A DNA stretch of 64,000 nt from Rhytidiadelphus loreus (GCA_947034895.1 OX344762.1:17340760-17404759), one strand, 5' to 3'. Shown: positions 1 to 13,037, numbered from the stretch's first letter. Notes: generated by a model from the sequence alone, not told the origin. Program-made: numbers and translations.

Positions 1-1408
1 GTGTGAGCCTAAAAGTCTCTCCTAGGTCACAATAGGTTCTACAATTCTTAGAATGTATGTTGATTTTGGTTTTGTTGATTAATGATTGTTTCTAAGCCTT
101 TGAGCCAAATTTGATGCAAATTTTGTGGTTATTTATGATCTCACTCCCTTACCAAGTATATTAAGAAAGAATTAGAATTTACTTATTTATCCTAGTGGTT
201 TATATTGCAATTTTTTCTATTGAGATTGTTATGTGACTGTTATGTGACTATTGTATGATTGTTTTGATTATTATGTAGATTGTTTTGTCAAATCTATCTT
301 GTAGATGTTTTGTCCTCAAGAAGTCATAATTTTGAATCTACTTGTTGAGCAGATTTTACAATGGTTAACCCAATTAAGGATCCTATTGATAATTATAGTG
401 ATGGATAGCAAAAAGGCTAAAAATTGGCAAGACTAAGCCAATAAAGTTTAATCCAATCATTGAATTGTAGAACATAGATAGGAGTGATGTCAACAATGTA
501 CTTCATGTGTTTAATAGGAATTAGATCTTTTCTATTGAAATCTCAATGCAAAGAGTAATGGGGAAACTAGAAGATGACTTGGAGTTTTTACTCTTTAGGG
601 AGCAAGTATTTTTACTAGAGTGAGCTTCAACTTGGTGAAGATAGCTACAGAATACTCCAACTAAAGCATTATGTGTTGTCTCAAGGAATTGATTGCAATC
701 CTAGCAAGGATTAGATATGATAGATAGAACAAATCAATCCTAAGGTGATTTGAGCCCTTCAAACTGTCTTTGGCTTGGATTAAGGTTGACTTATGACTTA
801 AAATGGTGAATCAAGATTAGATCAATGTCAATAGTTTATAGGCAATATGATATTGTAAGAAGTTAGATGATAAAGTGTTAGAATGAATTTAGAGATAGAA
901 AAATACATATTAGAATATTAAAATATGATGAATAGAAGTTAGTAAAGAACAAAGTAAGAGGTTGAAGACTAGGTGAATGAAGATTAAGAGGAAAACAAAG
1001 ACTAGGCAAATGAAGACTAGAAGGAGGTTGAAGACTAGGAGGATGAAGACTAAGGGTTGCAGTTAGAATTTTGGCTCTCTTCTCTTTGTTTTGCTTCTTC
1101 TTTTTCTCCTTAGGCTTGTCAATGAACCTCTAGTAAGTAGAGTTTGGTTGGCACTCTAGACATTAGTGGAAAAAAAGCTATCAAGGATTAGGAGAATGTA
1201 GGAAAGGAAAAGTCTAGTGGATTAGAAGGTTTGCAAACCCTAGGAAACACTTAAATCCTGTTGTTGCTCATATGTGAGTTGGATTACAATACTTAAAAAA
1301 ATTATAGATAAATTCTCTCATTTTCTTTTTCTTTAGCCTTTTATTTCATTACATTACAAGTTGTAGAGAATTAACTATGATTTTCTAAAGATTGAGTCTA
1401 GTATTGAA
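1..1408. other. AT-rich non-coding flank
   Basis: I see no credible coding region here. Around 950-1065 there is a purine-rich microsatellite-like tract built on variants of GAAGACTAGG. The stretch lies outside the large MULE and is cut at its right edge by a CACTA-like miniature element. Confidence 0.5.
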
Positions 1409-2412
1409 CACTACAAGGAAAACAAGTCCAAAATGACACAATTTTGACATGAAACTGCCTAAAATGACAATAAGCAGCACAATACTATAACTTTCCTTGT
1501 TTTTGTCAAAATAATGTCAATTATCTATCATTTCTTGTCAATTTAGACATGCTACAAGGGAAACAGGTATGAAATAATAAGATTTTAACTCAAAACTGTC
1601 TAAATTGACAATAGGCATGTGTAGGCAATGTACAAATGCCAACTAAAATAATTTAGGCAAATTTTTTTTGTGAGATTGGAGGGTAGAGAGGGTTTTTTTT
1701 ACAGTGAAATGTATTGTCTATCAAGAATTCTCAAATACAATGGGATAATTTGAAGATGAGAGCTTGACCGCTCATTGTCAAAACATAGGAATTTTGTTCA
1801 AAGTGGAATTTTAGACCTCATTTAGGCATAGTAGAATACTTTTTTAGGACATTGAATATCATGTTGGAAATGCCTTCTTGAACCTTGAAATATCTTAACA
1901 CTACTTTAATAGAAAATTGACGACTGGTTGTCTAAATTGACTAAGAAATGATAGAAATTTGTTAATTTGACGTTTGAATCAACACGTCCTAATTGACAGA
2001 GCATTTGACAAATTTCTGTCAAATATTTGTCACTGCAAACAGAATTCCCCTTGTAGTGGAAGCAGTAGAATGCTAATATTCTCTAAAAATCAAATCTCAA
2101 GGCAAGGAAAACTTCAATCTTTCCTTCTTTCATTTTTCTTTAGTAGATTTCTTCTTCTTCTTTGGCCTTTTGTTTCATTGCATTCCAAATGGTTAGAGAA
2201 TTTGTTATGAACTTCTAAAGTTGAGATCAATATTGAAGCAACAAAATGCAAACATCGTTTAGCAATTAGGTTTTAAGGTAAGATGAACTTCAACCTTCTT
2301 TTCTTTCATTTTTGTAGTAGATTTTGTTTTCTTTTTTCTACAAATAGTTGTTTCATTGCATTTCAAATTGTAGAGAATTAATTATGAATTTCTAAAGATT
2401 GAATCTATTGTT
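1318..2412 (+). repeat. Three imperfect T-rich tandem units, split by a MITE
   Basis: Three related segments lie at about 1318-1408, 2115-2237 and 2288-2412. Each runs from a pyrimidine-rich tract through TTTCATT to a GTAGAGAATT-like block and then a TTCTAAAGATTGA-like block. The first copy is interrupted at its end by the miniature element at 1409-2058, so the tandem array is older than that insertion. Between these units and 2524 I see no gene. Confidence 0.5.
1409..2058. mobile_element. CACTA-like miniature element with 3-bp target duplication
   Basis: The left end begins CACTACAAGGAAAAC and the right end, read inverted, begins CACTACAAGGGGAA, so the terminal inverted repeat is CACTACAAGG. 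The element is flanked by the direct repeat GAA at 1406-1408 and 2059-2061, the 3-bp size expected of the CACTA superfamily. The 650-bp interior has no transposase. It carries repeated TTTGTCAAA and TTTGACA-type words near the ends and a segment at about 1808-1845 that resembles 63510-63545 of the second element of this family. Confidence 0.8.
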
Positions 2413-2540
2413 TGGAGGTACTAGTTTTTCACACCCCGCCTTCATTAGATTGTGGTACAAACCCTCTTAAGGGATTGAAAATCTCCACATGTGATGATAA
2501 CTAGAGCTAAAGAGAGTATCAAGAGTGTTTAGATCAACGT

Positions 2541-2564
2541 TGCTAGTATGTGAGCGGGGAGCGG
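2541..2564 (+). repeat. Left terminal inverted repeat of the MULE
   Basis: This 24-bp stretch is the exact reverse complement of 56422-56445. It contains GTGAGCGGGGAGCGG, and GAGCGGGGAGC recurs immediately inside at 2573-2583. Confidence 0.85.
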
Positions 2565-2749
2565 GAAATGGAGAGCGGGGAGCATAGATCTTGGTGAGGA
2601 AGGAGACAAATGATGAGAAAAAACATTTGAATGGATTAAAGTCTAGCTAAATTTTGGGGAGAGAACGCTGGATTTTGGTTGAAAGTTGCTTGATGTTTAG
2701 GAAGGGGTTTCTAAAAATGTAGATGGAAAAGTCTAAGGGATGTAGTTGA

Positions 2750-3130
2750 AAGGAAATTTAAAAAATGGATGAAAACAGTGAATGACAATGGATCAACGGA
2801 TGGATGGAAATAGTGGATGAAAGTAGAAGAAGGAATGGATGAAATAATGGATGAAAAAAATGGATGACAATTTAAGTAGATGAAAGTATAAATGGATGAA
2901 AAATGGATGAAAAATGGGATGAAAAAAATGGATGAAAAGTAGGAGAATGAACGGATGAAAGTAGAAGAATTAGTGCATGCATATAATGGATGAAAGTAGG
3001 TGAATGAACAAATGAAAGAGATGGTTGAAAATAGGAGAATGAACGGATGAACAGAATGGATGACAATAGATGAATTAGTGGATGAATAAAATGGATGAAA
3101 GTAGAGGTAAAAGTTTGTTAACATGGAAGT
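2750..3130 (+). repeat. Left subterminal GGATGAAA repeats
   Basis: This is an irregular array of words such as AATGGATGAAA and GGATGAAAGTAG. The same words occur in reverse complement at about 56095-56235, so the two form inverted subterminal arrays of one element. Open frames across the array are only read-through of the repeat. Confidence 0.75.
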
Positions 3131-3494
3131 AAGTCTTGATGACAGTATAGAGAGATGGTTGAGTAAATTCAACAAAATTGAGATGAAGAGATGGTAAGTT
3201 GTTAACCATGTTTGATTGAGGTTTAGAAAATTGTAATTTCAACCATTTTAACAAACAAATTATATAATTTTCAACTCATGTGTCATGGGCAACAAGAAAA
3301 TATATTGACAAGGTTGATAAGGGAAGGGTAAATAGGTTCATGCATGAAGTACAAATAATACCAGTGACTTCCGTAGGTCTGCTCAATGAAGTGAAATGCA
3401 TATAGTGGCCCTTTTAGTCTCACTATATTGTGATTGATGAATAAAAGACAGACGTGTTAAAACATGGAATATTCCAATCTAGGAGAAGCTAACC

Positions 3495-6400
3495 CTAAGT
3501 AGATTTCAAATGATTAAGTACCCCACTAAGTAGTACTTGCTTCACTTCATTGAAGCTGAAACTAGCAGCATGGATGAAGACATCTAACGTACACTGTAGA
3601 TTACAAATTACAGTGAAAATGTAGTAAAGATGCTTACAGTTTGCCCAACTTCCACGCTTACCTAAACAACTCAGTTTCATCTCTTTGAAATTTGGACAGC
3701 TACACTCTGAAAAAGACGAAATGGTGAGTATGTAATTCTCATTCCGAGCCTCTGTCCCTGAATTCAGAGAAACTATGCAACCAAATCCCGGATGAGGAAC
3801 CATTGTCACCTTCTGAATACGTGCATTCAAAGTGAGAGCAGAAGCACAATTGTTCTGGTGCTTTGTAGTAGGCGCTTTATTATTCCTACGAACGACTTTA
3901 CCCGCTCGAATCGGAGGGTGCTCGTCGGGTGAAGATGGAATAGGATAGGCACGCACCAATTCTATTCCTCCTTCTCCACCAAACAGGCAGCGCGGTGAAA
4001 TGGCTTCCCGTTGTGGAAGCACAAAGCCGGCTGATTCTAATGCTAAAATCTCAGCCTTAGAGAGATGTGTGCCAATTTTGACAGGCCAGATGGATGGCAC
4101 AAGGGGTACAGATAACACCCACTTGCGACGTGTTCCCTTCACACAACGTTCAATGTCGTCGTTGCAAAAAAAACCCTGCATGCGCTCATTCTGGTTCTTC
4201 CTATAATTGACCATCATACCTGTATACGTTGGCGTAGCAGTAGCTTTGTTGTTTTGGATGATGTGAGTGGTGCACTTCTTCTTTGTAATCGCCTGAAGTG
4301 CAAAACATGCTTTCGCTGAGGTTTTGGCCAATCTACCAATGTGCCACTGCTTCTCGTCACACATGGTCTCTTGGATCGCGGACACATGAGTCCAATCACG
4401 ACTACTGGGTTGGCCAACGTTGTCCTCAATCTGAATCGCATCACTGACTTCCACATCCATATGTGCAACAACTTCTTCTGAAATCGGACTTGTGACCTGC
4501 AAACTTGATGTCCATCTCGAAGATCTAGTTTGAATGCGGGGATGAGAAAAATTGACCTTGTCAGGCCTATGCGATTCGAATTCGCAGCCAAGAGGAGTAC
4601 CAGCCTTCCTTTTCTGCGACCCAAACACTTCTTGACCTTCGAGATGGGGCTCTCTGTTGGTAAATTTTTTAAGTCCTCCCATATTTGAAATTACTTCACT
4701 GAGTGATTTGGGATTTCTAGTTCGCTCGGCAGAACGTTGTGCCACTCGTAGCAAGAGCTCTTCCTTCCCTGGCCCGGTCCCCGCTTGATTTCCCTTCAGA
4801 AATTGGTAATATTTTACCATTTGCATAAAAGCTCTAACAAAATCGTCTACGGTGGCAATGTACAAATCATTACCACGATTTCCAGATTGTTGAAGCCACT
4901 TGTTGTGCACTGTCTCAGCGAGGTTGCATGACGGCATTTTAGCTTTTTCAGACAAAGTTAGATCCTGAAATGACAGAGGACCACTTCCATCATTATAATT
5001 TGATAATGTCCACTATAGTTTTGACTATAGAGTCATATAAAAAATCATACACCAAGTAGAAGAAGGATAGAAGGCGTTACAATCACATTTTGTTGCTTGA
5101 CCAGATTGACTCCACTGAAGGCCGTACTCTAGGAAAAGATACCGAAGGCTGCATACCCTATGAATAGAGGAAGAGGTCTCGGGCCCGAGAGGAGTATGTG
5201 ATTAAGCGTCCTTTACTATGCAAGAATGATTAACATTTTACCCATATGTAACCTGTTGTCAATCTCTTCACAATTTTTTAATCTAAATGCCTTGCAAGTA
5301 GAAATTCGATGTAGATCACACATACAGGCATTTTAAAGGGATTACATATGATAGGGAGAAGGCATGGTACATACCAGCTGCATAAATCCACCCCATTGGT
5401 GATAACGGAAATGCCAGAAAGACAACCACAAATCCAGTCGTCGAAGTCCTTCCTCTGTGGTGGCACCTGATGACAACCACCAAGCTTTGATGGCTAGGTA
5501 CCGCTCCTCTGATTGCTCCAAGGAAATGGCATTCTTGTATTGATTGCATAGAAGACGATGTTGATCTTGTAAATCCCCTCGAATATCCGCCTTCGTATGC
5601 TTCTCCATGGATTGAGTCCAGTGGAAGAGGCAAGTCCTTTCCCGATTTAGCATTGGTTCTGCAATGTCTCCTGACCCATAAACAATCCTCACCGCATTCC
5701 AATTTGCTTGAGCACTATCAGCCATAAACCCTTTGAATTGAGTCTTCGTCTGGCCGTTTCGTTCAAGAATAGAATTCAAGTTATTCCAAAATAAAACTTG
5801 TGCTGCGCAGTCCTCGGATTGCATGTCGCAACCAAGGTTGTACACTGCGACACCGCGACAGACAGACGTTGCACGACGTCTAGTAGAGCCCGCGCGACGT
5901 CAAGTTGACCAAACGTCAAGTTGACTTTAAAAAAAATCCTCCTTTGTTTACGATTTTGACATATTCAAGTCTCATTCTTATAAAGTGTCTCAATTTAATA
6001 AATACACATAACATTTTAAATTCAGGTTCATAATTATAGTGAGATTTCAAATTTTTTGTGCTTGTGAAAATGGCCCTACTTGACAACATGTCTAGTAAAC
6101 TCGACACTTCGTGACACGCGACATGCGATGTCAGACGTCATACACAACGCCAAAACTCAAAAATATGTCAGACAAGACAACCCTGGTCGCAACATGCAAT
6201 TGTCATAATCCGACAGTAACGGGAGTCGTACACGTGGCATGCCATCGTCGTCCATTCCTTAACACGCTTGACGTGATCGAACATCATCCAAGCTTCTTCG
6301 AGGTCACCCTTCGGTTGCATGCGCTTCACTAAATCAACTCCGCTCCCTGGCCCTACTTCAGACATTTTGAAAACAAAGACCTTCTCTACGTCTGTCCCTT

Positions 6401-7829
6401 GGCCGGGAAATTTGCTCTCTTGCACGAATGCCCATGTGCTGGATCCCCTCAACTTCATAATGCTATCAATAACTCCAAATTTGCATAAATATTTGAAAGA
6501 GGATACCTCATTCCGTATACTAGGTGAACTCAAGTATTTGCATTTGTCTAAAACCGGGACCAGTTGAGAGAAGTCCAGGGTCTGTGGCAACTCTCCATCC
6601 GGGCATAGAAGTAGACCTCCCAATAGTTCCTTTGTGGCCTCTAAAACTATAGCAGAATTCGTTGCAGATGGGGTTCTCTCCAATTGATCTCCAATGAGAT
6701 TTCGGGTTTTCTCCTGCATATCTCGGAGTTCACCATCCTTTACAGGATGCTCATGAGTGCCAAGATGAACAAACGCCCTAGTGAGCGACGAGTTTCCTGC
6801 AACGTAATACACTTGCACTCCACATTGCGCAATACAAGATGGATGCTCTTTGCAAATTCTACATACAAGCGTCGAACCAAGTGGATGCGGTTGTCCAACA
6901 ACAATTACTGTAGCTGCCATCCCTTCCCACTCTAATTCATTCACTTGCTTCGTTCGGTGAATGCGAGTAAGAAACTCGCATTTGGCATTTTCACACTGTA
7001 AATGCCCAAGGCAGACAGATCTGCGAAATGATAGACCAAATCGATTCACAATATTGGTGGTGACTGTCTTTGTCCACACATGTCCGTCGTACCGCTTATC
7101 CATCCCAGACATTTGCTTTGCTTGCGATGAAGTGCCATTCGCATTAGCAGCAGGGAACTTGAAAATGACATGTCCATTAAAAGTTGGAGGCAACACTGTC
7201 ACTTCGTGAATTTCAAGTCTATCATAGTCAAGCTTGGACAACACGTTCCTACATCCTTTCAAATTACGCAATTCTCTCAAGCAATCAACCACAGATGCTC
7301 CATGTCCCTTACTGACACTAGCACTAGCCGCAAGTACTGACTTCAATGGCGTCTTGGTAGGAAAAGTTGACACCGACGAGGGAGTACGCAAATTGAAGCT
7401 TGGCTCTGGAGAATTGCCTTCCGAATCAGAACTCAAAATGGTGACACTGTTGGACTGAGGTTCTAATTTCACATGCTGTAAAGGTGGTGTCAAAATAGAA
7501 GCAGAAGTCGACCAAGGCAATGCTTCATCGTCCAAAGAAGAAGACACAACTACATTCGGAACTCCATAAGCCCTATACCTCCCGGGCTTGAGGTTCCAGG
7601 ACAAGTCCTCTCCTGATGAGGCAGGCACTTGACCGATGGTGTGACTGAGTGCCCCAGACTCGACATCATAAATATCTTCATCTACATGAATTGAATTAGG
7701 GTTCCATTGAAACCTCAGACTTAACCTGAACGACGTAACCACGGCCATGCCATGATCACCTACTGGGAATACCATTGGCACACCTTCTCCATTTGCTGAA
7801 ACGACAACCATGTCCTTGAATAGCGCCAT
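3495..7829 (-). pseudogene. MULE transposase with SWIM zinc finger, split by a MITE
   Basis: Exon 1 runs 7829-5375, interrupted by the miniature hAT at 5833-6185, and exon 2 runs 4964-3495. The 410-bp intron starts GTATGT and ends TTTCAG. Skipping 5833-6193 (the element plus one target-duplication copy) gives 698 in-frame codons in exon 1 and about 1187 residues overall. Visible parts, in order: a long N-terminal region, a Cys/His-rich segment ending in a THEHP motif, acidic-residue motifs of a DDE-type core (HVYDS before the insertion, MADSAQAN after it, then a CLFHW block), and a C-terminal SWIM finger with the CSC...CKH pattern. The chosen ATG follows an upstream non-coding stretch. It lies next to the left end of the MULE and is the likely transposase of that element. 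The inserted copy adds a stop within a few codons, so this copy is presumably inactive. No other stop is visible in either exon. Confidence 0.85.
5833..6185. mobile_element. 353-bp miniature hAT inside the MULE transposase exon
   Basis: The flanking 8-bp direct repeat GTCGCAAC lies at 5825-5832 and 6186-6193. The left end, starting CAAGGTTGT, matches the B-type end of the larger copies (GACACCGCGACAGACAGACG). The right end, read inverted, starts CAGGGTTGTCTTGTCTGACA and matches the A-type end. Only the two ends and a short AT-rich middle remain, so it is an internal-deletion derivative of the same hAT family. Removing the element and one repeat copy restores the reading frame. Confidence 0.93.
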
Positions 7830-8417
7830 TGTGAAGAAAAACTATAGAAAGAGAGACCAGGCTTTGGGAACGCGAATTAATTCTACAGAAACCTAATAAC
7901 TTGAAATGATCGAAGGAACCATTGAATTTGAAAGTAGAAGACTTCAACGACTACAACACATCCTACCAAGTTCAACACACATTCAGTATATGAATAATTG
8001 AAGAGTTAACATAGAGGCAATAAAGATGTTTCCACAAGCAATGAATGGAAGTGCACTGACCATTAGTCAGAACTTATTAGGTACATGCAAGGCAGGATCA
8101 CAACACAAAAGGGAATAAATGTGAATAATATCTTTATTAAAAGTGGCGATGCACAATAGAAAAAGAAACCACCAGAAATTCCTAAGTCCTAGCACTATCT
8201 AATGAATGGGATCTTAGGGTCATGATTAGTCGTCACGTAAAGAACTGAGTCAGTCAGTACCGGGTCATCTAAAAATAAATAAATAAATCACTAAGGGGCC
8301 GAGGAATAGATTTACATTTAAGTCATCACACATGAGTGTATAGTATTGAATACATATGAAACAAAATCCAAGAATATTTATTGGAGTGTTTCTCAAGTTT
8401 CAGACTAACAAGGATAG
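7830..8417. other. MULE interior upstream of the transposase
   Basis: This is AT-rich sequence immediately 5' of the transposase start on the minus strand. It should hold the promoter, but I cannot identify core elements with confidence. The giant hAT inserted at its far edge. Confidence 0.4.
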
Positions 8418-8425
8418 GCCACCTG

Positions 8426-8575
8426 CAGGGTTGTCTTGTCTGACATATTTTTGGGTTTAGGCGTCGTGTATGACGTCTGACGTCGCGTGTCGCGTGTCAC
8501 GAAGTGTCGAGTTTACTTGACATCGCGTCGCGGAGGGGTAAAAAATTTTACCCCATGGTAAATAAATTTTGCCTA
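8426..8575 (+). repeat. A-type terminus of the hAT family
   Basis: This end is shared by all three copies (here, and inverted at 48720-48878 and about 6080-6185). After the terminal CAGGGTTGTCTTG it contains closely spaced GACGTC and GTCGCGTGTC words and, in the two larger copies, a hairpin-capable palindrome (GGGGTAAAAAATTTTACCCC at 8535-8554, with a close equivalent at 48750-48769). Confidence 0.85.
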
Positions 8576-8585
8576 TGTGGCAGGG

Positions 8586-8945
8586 CTTCGGAACTGACGT
8601 GGGCGACTGCGGGTGTGGGCGCGTGCAGGTCTGCCTTGGGCAACCTCGGGTGGAAAAATTGAGGCGACTACGGGTGAAGGGGCGACTGCGGGTCTGGGGC
8701 GCTAGGGCGACTTCGGGTGAAGGGGCGACCGCGAGTGGAAAAAATAGAGGCGACTGCGGGTTTAGGCTTGAAGGCGACTGCGGGTGAGTGGGCGACTGCG
8801 GGTCAGGGGCTTTAGGGCGACTTCGGGTGAAGGGGCGACCGCGGCTTCGGGTACTGAGGGCGACCGCGGGTCCGACAGGTAGGGGCGACTGCGGGTCGGA
8901 GCAGCAGACAGCGACCGCGTGTTCCAGGGCGACCGCAGGTTCAGT
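8586..8945 (+). repeat. GCGACTGCGGGT array at the A end of the giant hAT
   Basis: These are irregularly spaced copies and variants of GGGCGACTGCGGGT, all on the plus strand and so pointing into the element. Variants such as GCGACCGCGGGT and GCGACTTCGGGT are mixed in. A small open frame across it is not a gene. Confidence 0.85.
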
Positions 8946-9455
8946 TTAGGATTTCAGTTTGGCATATTCAGTCTTTGAAGTAACACGTCACATAGGTGTT
9001 TTATAAGCGCAGAATTAGGTGCTACGTTATATTGGGGTTTACAATTTACAAGTGCAAATAATAGAGCCCATGAAATGTAAATTGGACAAACTTCTCTAAT
9101 CCCAAAAATTCACCCAGTATAAGGCCACAATAATAATGTCAACAACGATTATATTAATTAGTCATCGATATTGCTTTGAGGCGGACTTCAAATGTAGCCA
9201 TACTTGCATTGCACTTTTATAACCTCGTTGCAGTCATCACCTAATTGCCTACCAATTAGAACTCAACATATATTTTAAAACCGGTAATCTGTCCCTCACT
9301 CTAATATGCTCATATGCTTGATGAAGCATTACAAAATCCTTACACATCAGGATGAAGGCTCAAAGCTTGAACTACAAAGATTTGCTACCTAACATATAAG
9401 CTAAAACCTTATAACTATAACTATAACTATAATTATTGTCTACTTCTCTAGTACT
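8946..9455. other. Spacer between the A-end array and the transposase 3' end
   Basis: This sequence has no gene that I can see. It probably includes the 3' untranslated region and termination signals of the minus-strand transposase. Confidence 0.4.
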
Positions 9456-12400
9456 CTAGTCACCAAGCGTGAATGTGGAATCGCTCGGCACCTCATCAAC
9501 ATTAGGGTCTGTATCTTTGTAAGACTCTTCGTTGCTCCTGTTGTCGCTCGAGCTTTCGATTTCATCATCTTCCCTTGTTACTACTTCGATTTGTACCTCA
9601 CGCTCTACCTCTGAGTTCAGATTTCGAACTTTTGTATCTACACCACTGAACCCTTCAGTTTGTACAAGTCGTTTTGTGAGCCTCAACGCATCCATAGTTC
9701 CATCCATGTTGGATGCAGGGTGTCGCCCTCCTCTACTTGATTGTCCAACATTCTGGGTGGAACATCCCGCTCCAATGGTACACCGTTGGACAATTTGAGT
9801 GGGTCGTTTAGGGTTTCGAGGTCCCCTCTCGTCAACCCTCCTAATACGCCTTTTCTGGCCTCTACTGTTGCGCCCCTGGATTCCTAATGATGATTCGCCA
9901 GGGCCAGACACGGATGAAGGTTGAGTGGGTTGTGGAGCTGAGCCGTGAACCTCTTCATCAATCGTCCGTAGAGCACCTCCACGCACCGGTGGCCTTGTTG
10001 GAAGGGTTGGGATAGACCTCCTCATTGTTGCCACATTTGTAGTCATCTCTGGATTCAACGGCACATTCCGACTTCGATTCATAACATATGCCAATGGCAC
10101 ATCATCATCATCATCTGTAGTAACAGTTGTTCCGAGGGTAGATGCGTTCAATACAACGGGATTTGGTATTCCCTCGTGTACAACTTCATTGACTTCGATG
10201 GCCTCTTCTTCATGTTCGCTTCTCATTGGAACTTGTGCACTGCTTCTTAAATTGTGGGCCATATTTGGAGGCGAACTAGTTGATATTGGAGATCTAGCTT
10301 CTTCCTCTACGGGTGCCATGGGAATAGGTACGCCTTCGTCGTTGTTGTCGGGGGTGCTTTCCCTCCTCAGTGATGCATGTGCCGGCGAAATTGCATCCAT
10401 ATTGTGCACGACATTCTGCGGTGGACTACGTACAGGTGAATTTCCAGGAGAAACATACCCATCGTCACTAAAATCAAATGTATTCCCGTATATTGGTCGT
10501 GGAGGACTATGTGGCGGCCTAACCATTGCATTCCAAGGATTGTTGCGCAACCGATCCTCTTCATCCCTGCGGTTCTCGCGTTCTCTCATAAAATCTGGAA
10601 CAACGTCGTCTTCTTCCCCTGAAGACAAAGGCCCATCACGCTCGTCCTCATCGTCTCCATCTGCAAGCATTTGGTCGTAAAAAATGGTTGGGTTGTGTCC
10701 ACGTTTTTGACGTTCAAGTTTGCTGTTCGCGTAGATATACACCAATGTCTCCGCCTTTGTCGTGGCCAAGCGGTTTCGCACTTTATTGTGCACAAAGGAA
10801 TACATGCTCCAATTCCTTTCACACGAAGATGCAGAGCACGTCAAACCGAGAATTCGCTTTGCAATTTTTGGAAGAGCATTGCCCCCCACACGATTCCACC
10901 ATTGATGAGGCAATAATTGACATTCAATGATATCGGGAGCCTCATGTAAAGGATCAAATGCACCTGTCTTCTCTTCAAATTGAGTTAGCTCCTGCATTGC
11001 TTCCACCACTGACACGTTCAATGGTACGCTCAGTTTTCGTATGACTCGATTCAAAGCACCCTTCGCGTAGCCATTGTTATGAATAGCCTCCACGTCACTC
11101 AAGTATGGATTTAGTAGTGCCCCCGCATAGTGTAGGTCAGTAATCATCAACTTCCAGCGAGCATCAAATTGTTTCTCATATCGTGTTGCCACCACTGGAT
11201 CAAGGAAAATGGAGCATTCTTGAGAGAATAAATGTGCTCCTTCAAGGCTGTCATCATTACTAAAGCTTTCGGCATTGCCGGGACTTTTCCATCAAAATGA
11301 CGAAGACAAAGCAGCACGGGCTCTACCATATGGAGGAAATTGTCGCACTGAACCCAGAACTCTTCTGAACGGATATCTTGCCTTGCAAGTTTGGCCTTGC
11401 CCATAATGAAATGTCCATTTCTGCGGTTTTGAAAACTCAACTCGAACGTCATGTATGTCTCATCCAGTGTCACGTTGTGCACTACTTGCTTGCAGTCTAC
11501 CAAACGATCAATCATCAAGAAATTTGTGGCAAAACGTGTTTTGCTTGGAAGTCTCAACACTTTGTTTGGTGAAAATCTCCGAAACAACGCCAAAGTATGT
11601 TGGTATTTCTTGATGAACTTCACAATTGATGAAGCCTTTTTTACCAACTCCTTTACTCTCTAATCCTTTCCCCAGTCTTCTAAGAGTAAGTCCAAAATGT
11701 GTGCCGCACAACCCTGCCTATAAATGTGAGGGTACCTTTCTTCCAACCTTGCCATCGCCCCCGTCATGACTGCAGCATTGTCCGTACACAATTGCACAAC
11801 GTTGGTAGGCCCAACTTCCTCAATGTATCGTGCCATCATCTCAGTCGTGTAAGATATATCCTTCTTCTCCCCAGTACTATCCACTGATCCCAAAAAGACA
11901 TCCCCGGCGGGACACACCAACATCATATTTAGTAATGGCCGCAAATTAGTATCGGACCAACCATTTGAACAAATTGTCGCTCCATATTGACTTATTGAAA
12001 CCCTCGTCCGCTCTGAGACCATGGCTTCAACCGATGCCTTCTTAACATCTATCATTTTCGTGCGAATCGCATTATACGGTGGTGGTTGGTACACGAATCC
12101 AGCTGCTGCAGTTTGTTTAACAACATTCACGAAGGCCGGGTGGCGCACAACATTAAATGAAATGTTCGCCTCGTAAAAGAAAGAAGCCCACAACCTATCC
12201 AACTCTTGTCTGCGGCCCGTCTGTAATGATTCATCCATGCTTCTTTGCCGAGAAACAGATGGCATGTTCCTCCTTCTCTCAAGCGTTGTTCCAGTAGAAT
12301 CTACTGAATCAGGCGTAGGATTTGGTCTTGCATTTGATTCAAAGGGATTGAGAGACCCTTCTTCTTCGACATCCAACGCAGGTGCGACAATAGACTCTGC

Positions 12401-12697
12401 AACATGAATTGGTGCATCATGTCTAGTCGGTGCATCATACATCTCTTCGTAACTCATGGACCTTGGAACTTGCCCCTCGCCAGTCCGAAACTTTTCTCGT
12501 ACAATTCTAGGGATCTCCTTACAACGCTCCGATGTAGTCGAGCCGCCATAGCCAAAGTGAATCAATGCTCTCTTTCGTACAAATGCTTTGCTCCACCCAC
12601 AAAACACGCATTTTCGAGCATGGGGGGAATTATCAATTGGGGTACACGGTACTAGCCAAGGGTCCCAATCCTTTGTGGACCTCCGCGTATCATTCAT
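9456..12697 (-). pseudogene. hAT transposase, decayed, with long C-terminal extension
   Basis: An N-terminal BED-type zinc finger (C30, C33, H47, C59) is followed by a DUF659-like RNase-H region containing NGWSD, RPLLN and CTDNAAVM, and then a hAT dimerisation block (WWNRVGGNALP... SCERNWS... NKVRNRL). Two lesions break the frame: an in-frame TAG at 11660-11662 and a one-base frame change near 11195-11215, where the frame moves from one ending LKNAPFS to one starting VVATRYEKQF. About 420 residues follow the dimerisation block. They are rich in Ser, Pro, Asp and Glu, which is unusual because this block normally ends the protein. The start ATG leads directly into the zinc finger. This is very likely the transposase that moved this family when intact. 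Its upstream spacer (12698-13037) leads to a GCGACTGCGGGT array. Confidence 0.93.
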
Positions 12698-13037
12698 GGT
12701 CCCCCCCCTCCCAACACCTTGTCAACACCATGTAGTAGATCAACACTGGGTCTTCAAAGAAAATGACTACAATAATCACACTAATACTATGGAAGATGTA
12801 ATGACAAAGCAACCCGCTTAGAGTGGTCTTGTAAACCCTTCTAAACACGGTTGTTGCCCTCTGAAGAAGTTAAACGTCCGCATGAAGCCTCTTTCGAAGG
12901 TCCAAGACAAGAGTTTTATCAACGGAGCCAAGGTGATAAAACAAGGGGTACTCCTAGAACTTTATACAAGAAAACTCCTTGGACCCGCGGTCGCCCCATG
13001 AGAGAATGCGGGTCCAAAAACCTGAAATCAGTTAGGT
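12698..13037. other. Upstream region of the hAT transposase
   Basis: This is about 340 bp without a convincing gene, between the transposase start and the next array. It presumably contains the promoter. I do not see the shared upstream block of the cargo genes here. Confidence 0.4.

Noticed and set aside
2711..3175. Minus-strand frame of 154 codons near the left MULE end
   Set aside because: It is a translated subterminal repeat (FIHSFxY-type low complexity) that is mirrored at the right end.
3495..7829. SWIM-finger gene as a host FAR1-like regulator
   Set aside because: It lies beside the inverted-repeat end of a MULE with matching target duplication, so a transposase is the simpler reading. 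Domestication cannot be fully excluded.
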